Shown: positions 16,850-25,757 of the stretch, in pieces
Layout: each line of letters begins with the position of its first letter
How positions within the stretch are numbered: the stretch's first letter is position 1
From: Alteripontixanthobacter muriae
GTDB taxonomy: Bacteria; Pseudomonadota; Alphaproteobacteria; Sphingomonadales; Sphingomonadaceae
DNA: 64,000 nucleotides
Assembly: GCF_013336795.1 (NCBI RefSeq)
Contig: NZ_JAAFZT010000004.1
Span: forward strand, 17,174-81,173
Direction: 5' to 3'
Program-made: the position numbers and the translations under genes
The notes under the pieces: model-generated
Seen by the model: only the letters and a program-made list of their open reading frames with translations
Told to the model about the DNA's origin: nothing
The model's database searches: none

Positions 16850-17812
16850 ATGCCGAGTCTGCGGCAGTTGCAATATCTGGTGGCGCTGGCGGATGCGCAG
16901 CATTTCGGGCGAGCCGCGGCCTCGGTCAATGTTTCACAGCCGACCCTGAGCCAGCAATTGCGGGCGCTCGAGACACGGCTCGGGATCACTCTGGTGGAGC
17001 GGGGTGACACGCCGGTTCAGCTTACCCCCGTCGGCCGCGAGATAGCGGCTCGCGCGCGGAACATCCTGATCGGCGTCGAGGACTTGCGCGGCATGGCCCG
17101 CCGCAGCGTTACGGGACTGGCCGGTACCGTTCGCTTCGGGGTGACGCCGACGATCGGCCCCTACCTGCTACCGCCGGTAGTGGCGCGGTTGCACCGGGCC
17201 TATCCCGATATGCGGCTGCACATGCGGGAAGGCATCCCGGACGACCAGCTGGCCGAACTGCGCCGCGGCGCGCTCGACATGGTGCTGACGCCTTTGCCCG
17301 TCACGGGCGCGGGGATCGATATCGAGCCGCTGTTTCGAGAAAGGCTGCATCTGGTCGCCGCACCGGACAATCCACTGGTCGACAAGCAGGTCCTGACGAA
17401 AGCGGATCTTGCGGGCAGCGGTATCCTCAGCCTCGACCGCCGCCACCATTTTCACCGGCAGGCTGTCGATATCTGCGAGGAGCTGAATGCAGACCTCCTG
17501 CGGGATTACGAGGGGACCAGCCTGGACAGCCTCAGGCAGATGGCCGGATCGGGGCTCGGCCTGGCGATCCTGCCGGAACTTTACCTGCAGTCGGAAGTCG
17601 GCGGCGAAGACATGGTGCATCGCCTGACTGTCTTCGATTGGTCGGCGACCCGCTCGATTGCCGCTGTATGGCGGCGCGGCGCGGCCTATGCCGACAGCTA
17701 TCGGGTGATCGCCCAGGCGATCGGTGAAAAGGCGGCAGAATTGCTGCGCGAGAAGGATCAAGTCACGCCGGCAGAGAAAAGGCCGACAGCCTTTCGGAAG
17801 AGCGGACTTTAA
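16850..17812 (+). CDS. OxyR-like LysR-family regulator lacking the peroxidatic cysteine
   Basis: A 320-residue LysR-type regulator with an N-terminal winged helix (residues 4-64; RQLQYLVALADAQHFGRAA, VSQPTLSQQL) and an OxyR-like effector domain. Overall it follows the OxyR pattern (FGVTPTIGPYLLP, LREGIPDDQLAEL-like, GSGLGLAILPELY). In E. coli OxyR the redox pair is Cys199 and Cys208. Here the first position is His200 in DRRHHFHRQ, while the second, Cys209 in DICE, remains. A disulfide switch of the classical kind is therefore impossible. It lies 44 bases upstream of the SLC13 permease on the same strand and may control it. A weak hairpin overlaps its 3' end. Confidence 0.82.
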   Translation: MPSLRQLQYLVALADAQHFGRAAASVNVSQPTLSQQLRALETRLGITLVERGDTPVQLTPVGREIAARARNILIGVEDLRGMARRSVTGLAGTVRFGVTPTIGPYLLPPVVARLHRAYPDMRLHMREGIPDDQLAELRRGALDMVLTPLPVTGAGIDIEPLFRERLHLVAAPDNPLVDKQVLTKADLAGSGILSLDRRHHFHRQAVDICEELNADLLRDYEGTSLDSLRQMAGSGLGLAILPELYLQSEVGGEDMVHRLTVFDWSATRSIAAVWRRGAAYADSYRVIAQAIGEKAAELLREKDQVTPAEKRPTAFRKSGL

Positions 17813-17855
17813 AAAGGCTGGCGCCGTTTCGCGGCCCGACGCATAGCACCTGAAG

Positions 17856-19664
17856 ATGCTGCAGCCGGTCCAATCGTTCATCTCTGAATATTCGGCCCTC
17901 ATCGGACTGGTGGCGCTTGTCATCGTGTTTGTCGCCTTTGCGCTCGAAAGGCGCCCGCCAGTCGTCATCGCGGTGCTGGCCGGCATCGCCATGATGCTGC
18001 TTGGATTTCTGCCGGTGAGCGAGGCCCTGGGCGTCTTCGCCAATCCGGCGCCCATTACCATCGCCGCCATGTTCATCCTGTCAGGCGCGCTGCTGCGGAC
18101 GGGCGTGCTGGAGGAAGTGTCGGGCTGGATAATCCGCCGAACACTGCGCAAGCCCCGCCTGGCAGTGGCGGAAATCGGCGGGGGAACGATCCTCGCATCC
18201 GCTTTCATGAACAACACGCCGGTGGTGATCGTTCTCATTCCCATCGTCAAGCGGCTGGCGCGCGTGATGGGTATAGCGGCGACACGCCTGCTGATTCCCC
18301 TGTCTTACGTCTCGATCCTGGGCGGTACCCTGACGCTTATCGGAACCTCGACCAACCTGCTGGTCGACGGGGTGGCCCAGACGCACGGCATGGACGCTTT
18401 CGGCATTTTCGAGATTACCGGCATCGGGCTGGTCAGTGCCGCGACCGGCGTCGTGCTACTGGCGATACTCGGCCCTTTCCTGTTGCCGGATCGCGCGGCG
18501 CATGGCCTCGATACCGAAAGCGAGAGCGACGTCTACCTCTCGCATCTGATCCTCGAGGCGGACAGTACTCTGGTTGGGCGGGAACTCGGCCGCACCGCAA
18601 TTTGCCGCCGCCCGGGAATCAGGATCATCGGCGTGCAGCGCGGCAAGACGATCGAGCGCCGCAATTTCGAGCATTGGAGCCTGAAGGCAGGCGACCAACT
18701 GATCGTCGCCGCCAGTCCCGGAGAACTGGCCTCGCTTGCCGAAGCGGATGATTTCAGCACGGGGCTAACTGGGGTGGGCGGGGGTATCGCCACCACGGGA
18801 CCGGAACGCCCGGAAGATTACAATCTGGTGCAGGCGGTCATTTCGCCATCGCACCCGGTGATCGGGCGGCGGCTGGCCGACATACCGTTGCTGTCGCGGC
18901 TGAAGGTGCGGGTGCTCGGCCTCTCGCGCCCGCGCCATGTCGCGGGGCCGGATCTTGCCAATGTGCGGGTGCGCGCAGGGGACCGTTTGCTGATAGCCGC
19001 CGGCAGTGACGCCGCCCAGGCCTTGCAGACCAACATCACCCTTGCGGATGTGAGCGAGGCGCCGGTCCGCGCCTTCCGCCGTCTGCGCGCGCCCATCGCG
19101 GTCGGAACCCTGGCGGGCGTGGTCATCCTGGCAGCATTGTTCGGTTTTCCCATCGAGGGGCTGGCGCTTGCCGGAGTCGGTCTGGTTCTGCTGACCCGCT
19201 GCATCGAACCCGAAGAGGCCTGGGGGTCCATCGACGGCAGCACGCTGGTTCTCATCTTCGGCATGCTCGCCTTTGGACAGGGGCTGGAGAACGCAGGCAC
19301 CGTGGATCTGATCGTCGGCACACTGGAGCCCTGGCTGTCCACTATGACCCCGCTGATGCTGCTGATCGCCATTTACGCGGTGACCAGCGCGCTGACCGAA
19401 ACCGTGACCAACAATGCAGTCGCCGTCATCATGACTCCCATCGTGATCGGGCTAGCCCAGACCGCCGGAATGGACCCGCGCCAGCTGGTGATCGCGGTCA
19501 TGTTCGGCGCCAGCGCCAGTTTCGCGACACCGATCGGATATCAGACCAATACGCTGGTTTACGGCGCGGCCAATTACAGGTTCATGGATTTCGTGAAGAT
19601 CGGGGTGCCGATGAACATCGTGGTCGGCATCGCCACCTGCCTGGCCATCAGCGCCAGCGTCTGA
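17856..19664 (+). CDS. SLC13/DASS family permease with two TrkA-C domains
   Basis: A 602-residue membrane transporter. N-terminal helices (residues 12-210) contain the DASS motif AFMNNTPVVIVLIPIV and the substrate loop GTLTLIGTSTNLLVDG. Two soluble TrkA-C (RCK-C) domains follow (about 225-305 and 320-400; KAGDQLIVAA, RAGDRLLIAAG). C-terminal helices repeat the motif as TNNAVAVIMTPI and ATPIGYQTNTLVYG. Proteins of this build are putative Na+ or H+-coupled anion transporters; sulfate or dicarboxylates are possible substrates but none can be read from the sequence. It follows the OxyR-like gene closely. Confidence 0.86.
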   Translation: MLQPVQSFISEYSALIGLVALVIVFVAFALERRPPVVIAVLAGIAMMLLGFLPVSEALGVFANPAPITIAAMFILSGALLRTGVLEEVSGWIIRRTLRKPRLAVAEIGGGTILASAFMNNTPVVIVLIPIVKRLARVMGIAATRLLIPLSYVSILGGTLTLIGTSTNLLVDGVAQTHGMDAFGIFEITGIGLVSAATGVVLLAILGPFLLPDRAAHGLDTESESDVYLSHLILEADSTLVGRELGRTAICRRPGIRIIGVQRGKTIERRNFEHWSLKAGDQLIVAASPGELASLAEADDFSTGLTGVGGGIATTGPERPEDYNLVQAVISPSHPVIGRRLADIPLLSRLKVRVLGLSRPRHVAGPDLANVRVRAGDRLLIAAGSDAAQALQTNITLADVSEAPVRAFRRLRAPIAVGTLAGVVILAALFGFPIEGLALAGVGLVLLTRCIEPEEAWGSIDGSTLVLIFGMLAFGQGLENAGTVDLIVGTLEPWLSTMTPLMLLIAIYAVTSALTETVTNNAVAVIMTPIVIGLAQTAGMDPRQLVIAVMFGASASFATPIGYQTNTLVYGAANYRFMDFVKIGVPMNIVVGIATCLAISASV

Positions 19665-19828
19665 TGGCGGCGCAACCGCGCTGCGCAGCTTCGAGGAACC
19701 CGAACGCCGCCTCCGGCATTTCAGGGGTGCACCCTGACGCAACGGGCGCCTTGTCGAAGATCGTGCAGCCTCGAGGGAAAGGTTCCGTTCGGCTTGCGAG
19801 AATCAGCAGGAAAATTCAGGGACCTTTC

Positions 19829-21322
19829 ATGACCAACAGCACGACGCGCCGCGAAGGCCCGCAGCCGGCCTCGACCGGGATTAGGGGCCTCGACCATATA
19901 CTCTGCGGCGGCCTGCCGGCCTACCGGCTCTATCTCGTCGAGGGGACGCCCGGCACGGGCAAGACGACGCTGGCATTGGGCTTTCTGCTGGAAGGCAGGA
20001 AGCGCGAGGAACGCGGGCTGTACATTACGCTTTCGGAAACGCCTGACGAGTTGGAGGCGGTCGCCCGGTCGCACGGTATGTCTCTCGACGGGATCGACTT
20101 GTTCGAGCTCGTGGCGGAAAACGAATTCAGTGCCGAGAACGAGCAATCCCTGCTGCACCCGAGCGAGGTGGAGCTGGGCGAGACAGTGCGCGGCATCATC
20201 GAACAGGTGGAAAAGGTAAACCCCACCCGTGTCGTGCTCGACAGCCTGTCGGAACTGCGCCTGCTTGCACAAAGTCCCTTGCGGTATCGGCGCCAGATTC
20301 TTGCCCTGAAGCATTTCTTCGCCAAGCGGGACTGCACGGTCCTGATGCTGGATGATCGCACTTCCGAACCGGGCGATCTGCAGCTGCACAGCATCGCGCA
20401 CGGCGTGATATCGCTGGAGCAGAGCGCGAGCGAATTCGGGTCGGAACGTCGGCGGCTGCGGGTCATCAAGATGCGCGGGCTGAAATATCGCGGTGGTTTT
20501 CACGATTTCAGCATCGAGAAAGGCGGCCTTGCCGTGTACCCCCGCCTCGTCGCATCCGAGCACCATCGCGAATTCGCGACCGCGCCCGTGACGACCGGGC
20601 TTTCCGGGCTTGATACGCTGCTCGGCGGAGGGCTGGTTCCGGGCACCAACACGCTGCTGATCGGCCCTGCGGGGGTGGGGAAGACGACCACGGCGGTGCA
20701 GTGCCTGATCGCGGCACTGGAGCGTGGCCAGCCCGCAGCCTATTACCTGTTCGATGAAAGGTTGGGGACTTTGCTGCAACGCTGCGCCGCGCTTGGCATG
20801 GATCTGCAGCCGCATATCGACAGCGGTTTGCTGACGCTGCGCCAGATCGATCCGGCCGAATTGTCACCGGGGGAATTTGCCGGCGCTGTCCAGCAGGCGG
20901 TCGAACAGGACGGCGCGCAGATGATCGTCATCGACAGCCTGAACGCCTATCTCCACGCGATGCCCAGCGACAATTTCCTCGTGCTGCAGATGCACGAGGT
21001 TCTCAGCTATCTGAGCCAGCAGGGCATCATTTCGCTGATGATCCTGGGTCAGCACGGCGTGACCGGGGAACTGCGTTCGGACGTCGACATCAGCTATCTT
21101 GCCGACACGGTCATGCTGCTGCGCTTCTTCGAAGTAGAAGGCACGGTCAGGAAATCCATGGCGGTCATCAAGACGCGCACTCTGGATCATGAACGGACCA
21201 TCCGCGAATTCGAGATCGATGTGACCGGCATCTGCATCGGAGAACCGCTCACGAAGTTCAACCAGGTCCTCAGCGGCAGTCCTCAATATATTGCGGGCGA
21301 CCATGAATTGCTGAAGGGCTGA
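19829..21322 (+). CDS. KaiC-like two-domain RecA-fold ATPase
   Basis: A 497-residue KaiC homologue; the ATG at 19829 is chosen because the family fold begins about 20 residues later, while the frame extends to 19664 without coding support. Two RecA-like domains are present. CI has Walker A GTPGTGKTT, the catalytic-Glu region TLSETPDEL and Walker B VVLDSLSEL. CII has Walker A GPAGVGKTT, LFDERLGTL and Walker B MIVIDSLNAY. At the KaiC phosphosites, the Ser431 equivalent is Ser but the Thr432 equivalent is Tyr (DISYLADTV). No KaiA or KaiB is nearby. It is followed, two bases after the stop, by a hybrid histidine kinase, implying joint signalling. Confidence 0.87.
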   Translation: MTNSTTRREGPQPASTGIRGLDHILCGGLPAYRLYLVEGTPGTGKTTLALGFLLEGRKREERGLYITLSETPDELEAVARSHGMSLDGIDLFELVAENEFSAENEQSLLHPSEVELGETVRGIIEQVEKVNPTRVVLDSLSELRLLAQSPLRYRRQILALKHFFAKRDCTVLMLDDRTSEPGDLQLHSIAHGVISLEQSASEFGSERRRLRVIKMRGLKYRGGFHDFSIEKGGLAVYPRLVASEHHREFATAPVTTGLSGLDTLLGGGLVPGTNTLLIGPAGVGKTTTAVQCLIAALERGQPAAYYLFDERLGTLLQRCAALGMDLQPHIDSGLLTLRQIDPAELSPGEFAGAVQQAVEQDGAQMIVIDSLNAYLHAMPSDNFLVLQMHEVLSYLSQQGIISLMILGQHGVTGELRSDVDISYLADTVMLLRFFEVEGTVRKSMAVIKTRTLDHERTIREFEIDVTGICIGEPLTKFNQVLSGSPQYIAGDHELLKG

Positions 21323-21324
21323 GG

Positions 21325-23721
21325 GTGCCGGGATCCGTCTACGGCCGCACCATCGCGATCCTGGCGCCCCGCGGCCGGGATGCCCGGGTCGCGCAGGAAC
21401 TGCTTGCACAGCATGATATTTCCTCGATCATCCTGGGCGAGCTCGGCGCGCTCTCCTCTTACATCGAACAGCATATCGGCGCGGTCCTGATCGCGGAAGA
21501 AGCCATTACCGGCGATGCCTTGTCCGGTATCGGCACGGCGCTGGATCGCCAGCCTGCGTGGTCCGACATTCCTTTTGTCGTGCTGACCACGGGCACTTCA
21601 CGTAACCGCACCGCAGCGGAGGAGCAGCGCTTCGACCGGCTGGGCAATGTCGTCCTGCTGTCCCGCCCGATGCAGAGCGACGACATCATCCGCGCGGCGC
21701 GATCTGCCCTGAAGGCCCGGCAGCGGCAATTCGAAGCGCGCGCCCGTATCGAGGAGCTGCGAGAGCAGGAAGAGAAGCTGCATCGCAGCGAACGCAAGTT
21801 TCATGCGATCGCCAACTCGGTCGACCAGATGATCTGGTCCACGCGCCCCGACGGCCATCACGATTACTACAACGACCGCTGGTACGAATTCACCGGAGTG
21901 CCTGCGGGTTCGACCGATGGCGACCAGTGGAACGACATCTTCCACCCCGAAGACCAGGAACGGGCCTGGAGCCGCTGGCAATATTCGCTCGCGAACGGTG
22001 TTCCCTATGAAATCGAATACCGGCTCCGCCACCGGTCGGGTCAATATCGCTGGGTTCTGGGCAAGGCGCAGCCCGTCAGGGACGGGGCAGGGCAAATTAC
22101 CCGCTGGTACGGAAGCTGCACCGACATTCACGATCAGGTGCAGATCCGGCAGGAACTGGCGGCGTCGCAGAACATGCTCGAAATCGCGGTCGCCGAACGG
22201 ACGCAGGAACTGCTCGACCTGTATCAGAAGACCCCGGTAGCCCTGCTTTCGCTCGACAAGGAGGAGCGGCTGGTCAGCGCCAGCGAACGCTGGTTGTCGT
22301 TCATGCAATACGATAGCGCGCAGGATGTTCTGGGCAGGCCAGTGACCGATTTCATCGCTCCGGAAAATCTGCCCGACCATAGCGGTGCTTACAGGCACCG
22401 CTTGCTGAGCAGGGAAGTTGTCTACGACCTGCCCTATACCTTGGTTAAAAGAACGGGCGAACGCGCCGAAGTGCTGGTGTCGGCACGCGCGACGCGCGAA
22501 AAGAGTGGCGATGTGAAGCGCATCATGGCGTCGATTATAGACGTGACCGAGCGCAAGGCTGCCGAAGCGGCGAGGGACACTGCCGAGGATGCCTTGAGGC
22601 AAAGCCAGAAGCTGGAGACGATTGGCAAGCTGACCGGGGGCGTGGCGCATGATTTCAACAATCTGCTGATGGCGGTGCGCTCCAGCCTGGAACTGCTGCG
22701 CCGAAGGCTGCCTGAAGGCGACCGCCGCGCGCAGAGCTACCTCGACAATGCGCTGGCCGGTGCCGAGCGGGGGGCAACACTGACGCAGCGCATGCTCGCC
22801 TTCGCCCGCAAGCAGGAACTGGACCCGAAGGCGGTCGACGTGGCGCGGCTAATCGCGGGAATGCGCGACTTGCTGGAAAGGTCGCTTGGCCCGCAGATCG
22901 ACATAGAGTTGCAGATCGGTCATCAGGTTCCCCTTGCCCTGGTCGACGAAAACCAGCTTGAAATGGCTATTCTGAACCTGGCGGTAAACGCCCGCGACGC
23001 GATGGATGCCAGCGGCAGGCTGACGATCCGGCTTGGTGCGGACGAGACCGATGGTGAATTGGCGATTGGCGGCGGCGATCATGTCTGCATCGAAGTGCAG
23101 GACACGGGCGAGGGCATGGATGCCGAAACCCTGGCGCGCGCTGCCGATCCTTTTTTCACCACCAAGGGCGTGGGGCGCGGAACCGGCCTCGGCCTCTCCA
23201 TGGTGCACGGTCTGACCAGCCAGCTTGGCGGATCGTTCCGGCTGATGAGCAAAGTGGGAGAAGGCACCACCGCGCAGATGCGCCTGCCGGTGGCGGAAGC
23301 GCCTGCCGAGCACTCCGACGAGCCTGCCGCGAAAGAAGCTGTGACGGAGCAGCAGTCACGTAATCTTACCGTTCTGGCGGTCGACGACGATGCGCTGGTC
23401 CTGTTCGGTACCGTCGCCCTGCTCGAAGACCTCGGGCATGAGGTGATCGAAGCCGGGTCGGGCCGGGATGCTCTGGCGTTGCTGGGCAACCACGACGAAA
23501 TCGATCTCGTCATAACCGATCAGGCGATGCCCAACATGACCGGAGTGGAGCTGGCGCGGGAGGTTCATCGTCTGAAGCCGAGACTTCCGGTTGTCCTGGC
23601 CAGCGGATATGCCGAGCTTCCGGAAGGCGCGAAGGACGAGATTGTCGCGCGGTTGGAAAAACCCTTCAGCGACCAGCAGTTGCAACGGGTTATCGCCTCG
23701 ATCTTCGCGCTGGCAGAGTAG
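21325..23721 (+). CDS. Hybrid sensor histidine kinase paired with KaiC-like ATPase
   Basis: A 798-residue cytoplasmic hybrid kinase starting at a GTG two bases after the KaiC-like stop. Domains in order: an N-terminal receiver-like domain (about 8-130) that has Glu-Glu where the acceptor Asp should be (AVLIAEEAI), a PAS domain (about 155-280; DYYNDRWYEFTGVP), a second PAS (about 305-415), a dimerisation/phosphoacceptor domain with His in GGVAHDFNNLL, an ATPase domain (NLAVNARDAM, DTGEGMD, GTGLGLSMVHG) and a C-terminal receiver with acceptor Asp in LVITDQAMP. No membrane helix is seen. The pairing with KaiC suggests the two act in one pathway, possibly with the ATPase as timing or light-input element. 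Confidence 0.9.
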   Translation: MPGSVYGRTIAILAPRGRDARVAQELLAQHDISSIILGELGALSSYIEQHIGAVLIAEEAITGDALSGIGTALDRQPAWSDIPFVVLTTGTSRNRTAAEEQRFDRLGNVVLLSRPMQSDDIIRAARSALKARQRQFEARARIEELREQEEKLHRSERKFHAIANSVDQMIWSTRPDGHHDYYNDRWYEFTGVPAGSTDGDQWNDIFHPEDQERAWSRWQYSLANGVPYEIEYRLRHRSGQYRWVLGKAQPVRDGAGQITRWYGSCTDIHDQVQIRQELAASQNMLEIAVAERTQELLDLYQKTPVALLSLDKEERLVSASERWLSFMQYDSAQDVLGRPVTDFIAPENLPDHSGAYRHRLLSREVVYDLPYTLVKRTGERAEVLVSARATREKSGDVKRIMASIIDVTERKAAEAARDTAEDALRQSQKLETIGKLTGGVAHDFNNLLMAVRSSLELLRRRLPEGDRRAQSYLDNALAGAERGATLTQRMLAFARKQELDPKAVDVARLIAGMRDLLERSLGPQIDIELQIGHQVPLALVDENQLEMAILNLAVNARDAMDASGRLTIRLGADETDGELAIGGGDHVCIEVQDTGEGMDAETLARAADPFFTTKGVGRGTGLGLSMVHGLTSQLGGSFRLMSKVGEGTTAQMRLPVAEAPAEHSDEPAAKEAVTEQQSRNLTVLAVDDDALVLFGTVALLEDLGHEVIEAGSGRDALALLGNHDEIDLVITDQAMPNMTGVELAREVHRLKPRLPVVLASGYAELPEGAKDEIVARLEKPFSDQQLQRVIASIFALAE

Positions 23722-23771
23722 GGGCTGGGCCAGCCTTTGAGAATACGGCGGGACAGTAATTTCCGTCTCTT

Positions 23772-23796
23772 GAAACCTAACGCTTACCTTCTCGTT
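23772..23796 (+). promoter_or_regulatory. Possible EcfG (general stress sigma factor) promoter, one mismatch
   Basis: GAAAC at 23772-23776, 16 bases, then CGTT at 23793-23796. The alphaproteobacterial EcfG consensus is GGAAC-N16/17-CGTT, so only the second base of the -35 element deviates. It lies 131 bases before the SRPBCC gene in an otherwise gene-free 206-base gap and points the right way. The stress-like character of the downstream operon supports it, but a one-mismatch site needs mapping. Confidence 0.5.
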
Positions 23797-23927
23797 GATC
23801 CCCCACAACCAGTGCAAGCATTTGGCAAAATGCTGAATTCTACTCGCCCCGTCTTCTTCTGAAGCGGCAGGCAGACTGGTTTTGTGGCCGCAATGCGGCG
23901 GCGAAGCCAGATTGAACAGGAGCTATC

Positions 23928-24575
23928 ATGAGAAACGACCGGGACCTAGGACTGGCCGGCACCGTTGCGGGCGTAGGCCTCGCATTGGGCGGCCTCGCAT
24001 TCGGAGCCTTCCTGACACAGCGCCGCAAGGGCGGCGGGGATGACGCGCCTTTCTATACACGCAAGAGCCCTGACAGCGACGATGCTGTCCTTGGCCGTAC
24101 CGTCACGATCCGCAAGCCGAGAGCCGAACTGTACGAGTTCTGGCACGATTTCGGCAACCTTCCGCGCTTCATGGAAAATGTCGAGACGATCCGCAGCGAA
24201 GGCGATCACCGGGTGTGGACCATCAAGGCCCCCGGCGGCCGGACGGTCGATGTGCGAACGGAAGTTTCCGAAGACACGCAGAACAGGCGGATCGCCTGGC
24301 GATCAGTCGAAGGGTCAGACATCGAGACGAGCGGAAGCGTGGAGTTCGAGGATGCCCCGGGCCAGCGCGGCACCCGCGTATCGCTTGTCATGTCCTACGA
24401 TCCACCCGCGGGCGAAGTGGGCCGCGCCATTGCCAAGCTGTTCATGCGTGAACCCGAGGTGCAGGCCCGCCACGATCTCAAGCGGTTCAAGATGCTGATG
24501 GAAACCGGCGAAGTCGCGACCTCGGCGCGTACCAAGGACCAGACACGAAAAGCCAAGCAGCAGGAGAACGGATAA
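23928..24575 (+). CDS. SRPBCC (START-like) family membrane-anchored protein
   Basis: A 215-residue protein with an N-terminal glycine-rich membrane helix (about residues 8-28) followed by a basic stop (TQRRKGGG) and a SRPBCC/polyketide cyclase-like domain (about 45-185). Family features include VTIRKPRAELYEFWHDFGNLPRFM, the strand WTIKAPGGRTV and the C-terminal helix EPEVQARHDLKRFKMLMETGE. Such domains bind hydrophobic ligands; proteins of this build recur in bacterial stress operons but lack an assigned role. The stop overlaps the next ATG by one base (TAATG). An AGGAGC ribosome site is present. Confidence 0.82.
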   Translation: MRNDRDLGLAGTVAGVGLALGGLAFGAFLTQRRKGGGDDAPFYTRKSPDSDDAVLGRTVTIRKPRAELYEFWHDFGNLPRFMENVETIRSEGDHRVWTIKAPGGRTVDVRTEVSEDTQNRRIAWRSVEGSDIETSGSVEFEDAPGQRGTRVSLVMSYDPPAGEVGRAIAKLFMREPEVQARHDLKRFKMLMETGEVATSARTKDQTRKAKQQENG

Positions 24576-25756
24576 TGAGAGCCCTGACATGGCATGGCAC
24601 GCATGACGTGCGCGTAGAAACAGTCGACGATCCCGAAATCATCAATTCGCGCGACGCGATCATCGAAATCACCTCGACCGCGATCTGCGGCAGTGACCTC
24701 CACCTTTATGATGGGGCGATCCCGGGCGTGCAGCCCGGCGACGTGCTCGGTCATGAATTCATGGGCAGGGTGGTCGAAACCGGCAAGGACAGTACACTTG
24801 AGAAGGGGCAGCGCGTCGTCGTGCCCTTTACCATCAGTTGCGGCGGCTGTTTTCATTGCAAGATACAGCAATATAGCGCCTGCCAGAATTCGAATCCTGC
24901 CGAAAAGCAGGACATGTCGGCGACGCTCTACGGTCACCCGATGGCAGGTCTGTTCGGCTATTCCCACCTGACCGGCGGCTATTCCGGCGGACAGGCGGAA
25001 TATGTCCGCGTGCCGTTCTCGGATTTCGGCCCCATCGTGGTGCCCGATCATCTGGACGACGACCAGGTGCTGTTCCTGTCGGACATTCTGCCGACAGGCT
25101 GGATGGCGGCGGAAAATGCCGAGATCCAGCCCGACGATACCGTCGCCGTATGGGGCTGCGGCCCGGTCGGTCTGTTCGCGATCCAGTCCGCGATCCTGAT
25201 GGGCGCGAGCAAGGTCATCGCCATCGATCATTATCCGAACCGCCTCGCCTTGGCGAAGCAGATGGGCGCAGAGATCATCGATTTCCGCAAGACGAGTGTG
25301 CGCGAGGCATTGATGGAGATGTCGGGCGGCATCGGCGTGGACGCGGTCATCGACGCGGTCGGCATGGAAGCGCACGGCTTTGCGATCGATAACATGATCG
25401 ACATCGTGAAGCAGAAGGTCGGCATCGGTGCCGATCGCGCGAGCGTGCTCAAGCAGGCGCTGCTGGCGGTGCGGCCCGGCGGACGGGTCTCGATCCCCGG
25501 CGTCTATGGCGGCATGACCGACAAGTTCCCCACCGGCGCGCTGATGGAGAAAGGCCTGCAGATCCGCACCGGCCAGACGCATGTGCAGCGCTACACCAAG
25601 GATTTGCTGAAGAAGATCGAGGAAGGCACCGTCGACACCACCTTCATGATCTCGCACCGCTTGCCGCTCGAGGATGCGGCACGGGGCTACAAATGCTTCC
25701 GCGAAGAACAGGACAGCTGGACCAAGGTCGTTCTGAAACCCGGGATGAAGGACTGA
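24575..25756 (+). CDS. Zinc-dependent alcohol dehydrogenase (formaldehyde dehydrogenase-like)
   Basis: A 393-residue medium-chain dehydrogenase. The catalytic zinc site uses Cys in AICGSDLH and His-Glu in LGHEFMG; the structural zinc loop has four cysteines in CGGCFHCKIQQYSAC. The NAD-binding fold shows WGCGPVGLFAIQ. The length and the insertion GLFGYSHLTGGYSGGQAEYVRVP resemble glutathione-independent formaldehyde dehydrogenases and related threonine-dehydrogenase-like enzymes. The substrate cannot be read from the sequence. It is the middle gene of a three-gene operon. Confidence 0.87.
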   Translation: MRALTWHGTHDVRVETVDDPEIINSRDAIIEITSTAICGSDLHLYDGAIPGVQPGDVLGHEFMGRVVETGKDSTLEKGQRVVVPFTISCGGCFHCKIQQYSACQNSNPAEKQDMSATLYGHPMAGLFGYSHLTGGYSGGQAEYVRVPFSDFGPIVVPDHLDDDQVLFLSDILPTGWMAAENAEIQPDDTVAVWGCGPVGLFAIQSAILMGASKVIAIDHYPNRLALAKQMGAEIIDFRKTSVREALMEMSGGIGVDAVIDAVGMEAHGFAIDNMIDIVKQKVGIGADRASVLKQALLAVRPGGRVSIPGVYGGMTDKFPTGALMEKGLQIRTGQTHVQRYTKDLLKKIEEGTVDTTFMISHRLPLEDAARGYKCFREEQDSWTKVVLKPGMKD

Positions 25757-25757
25757 C

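Noticed and set aside
17787-17820. CAGCCTTT/AAAGGCTG inverted repeat as terminator of the OxyR-like gene
   Set aside because: It overlaps the stop codon, has an 18-base loop and no T run; the SLC13 gene follows at once and may be co-transcribed.
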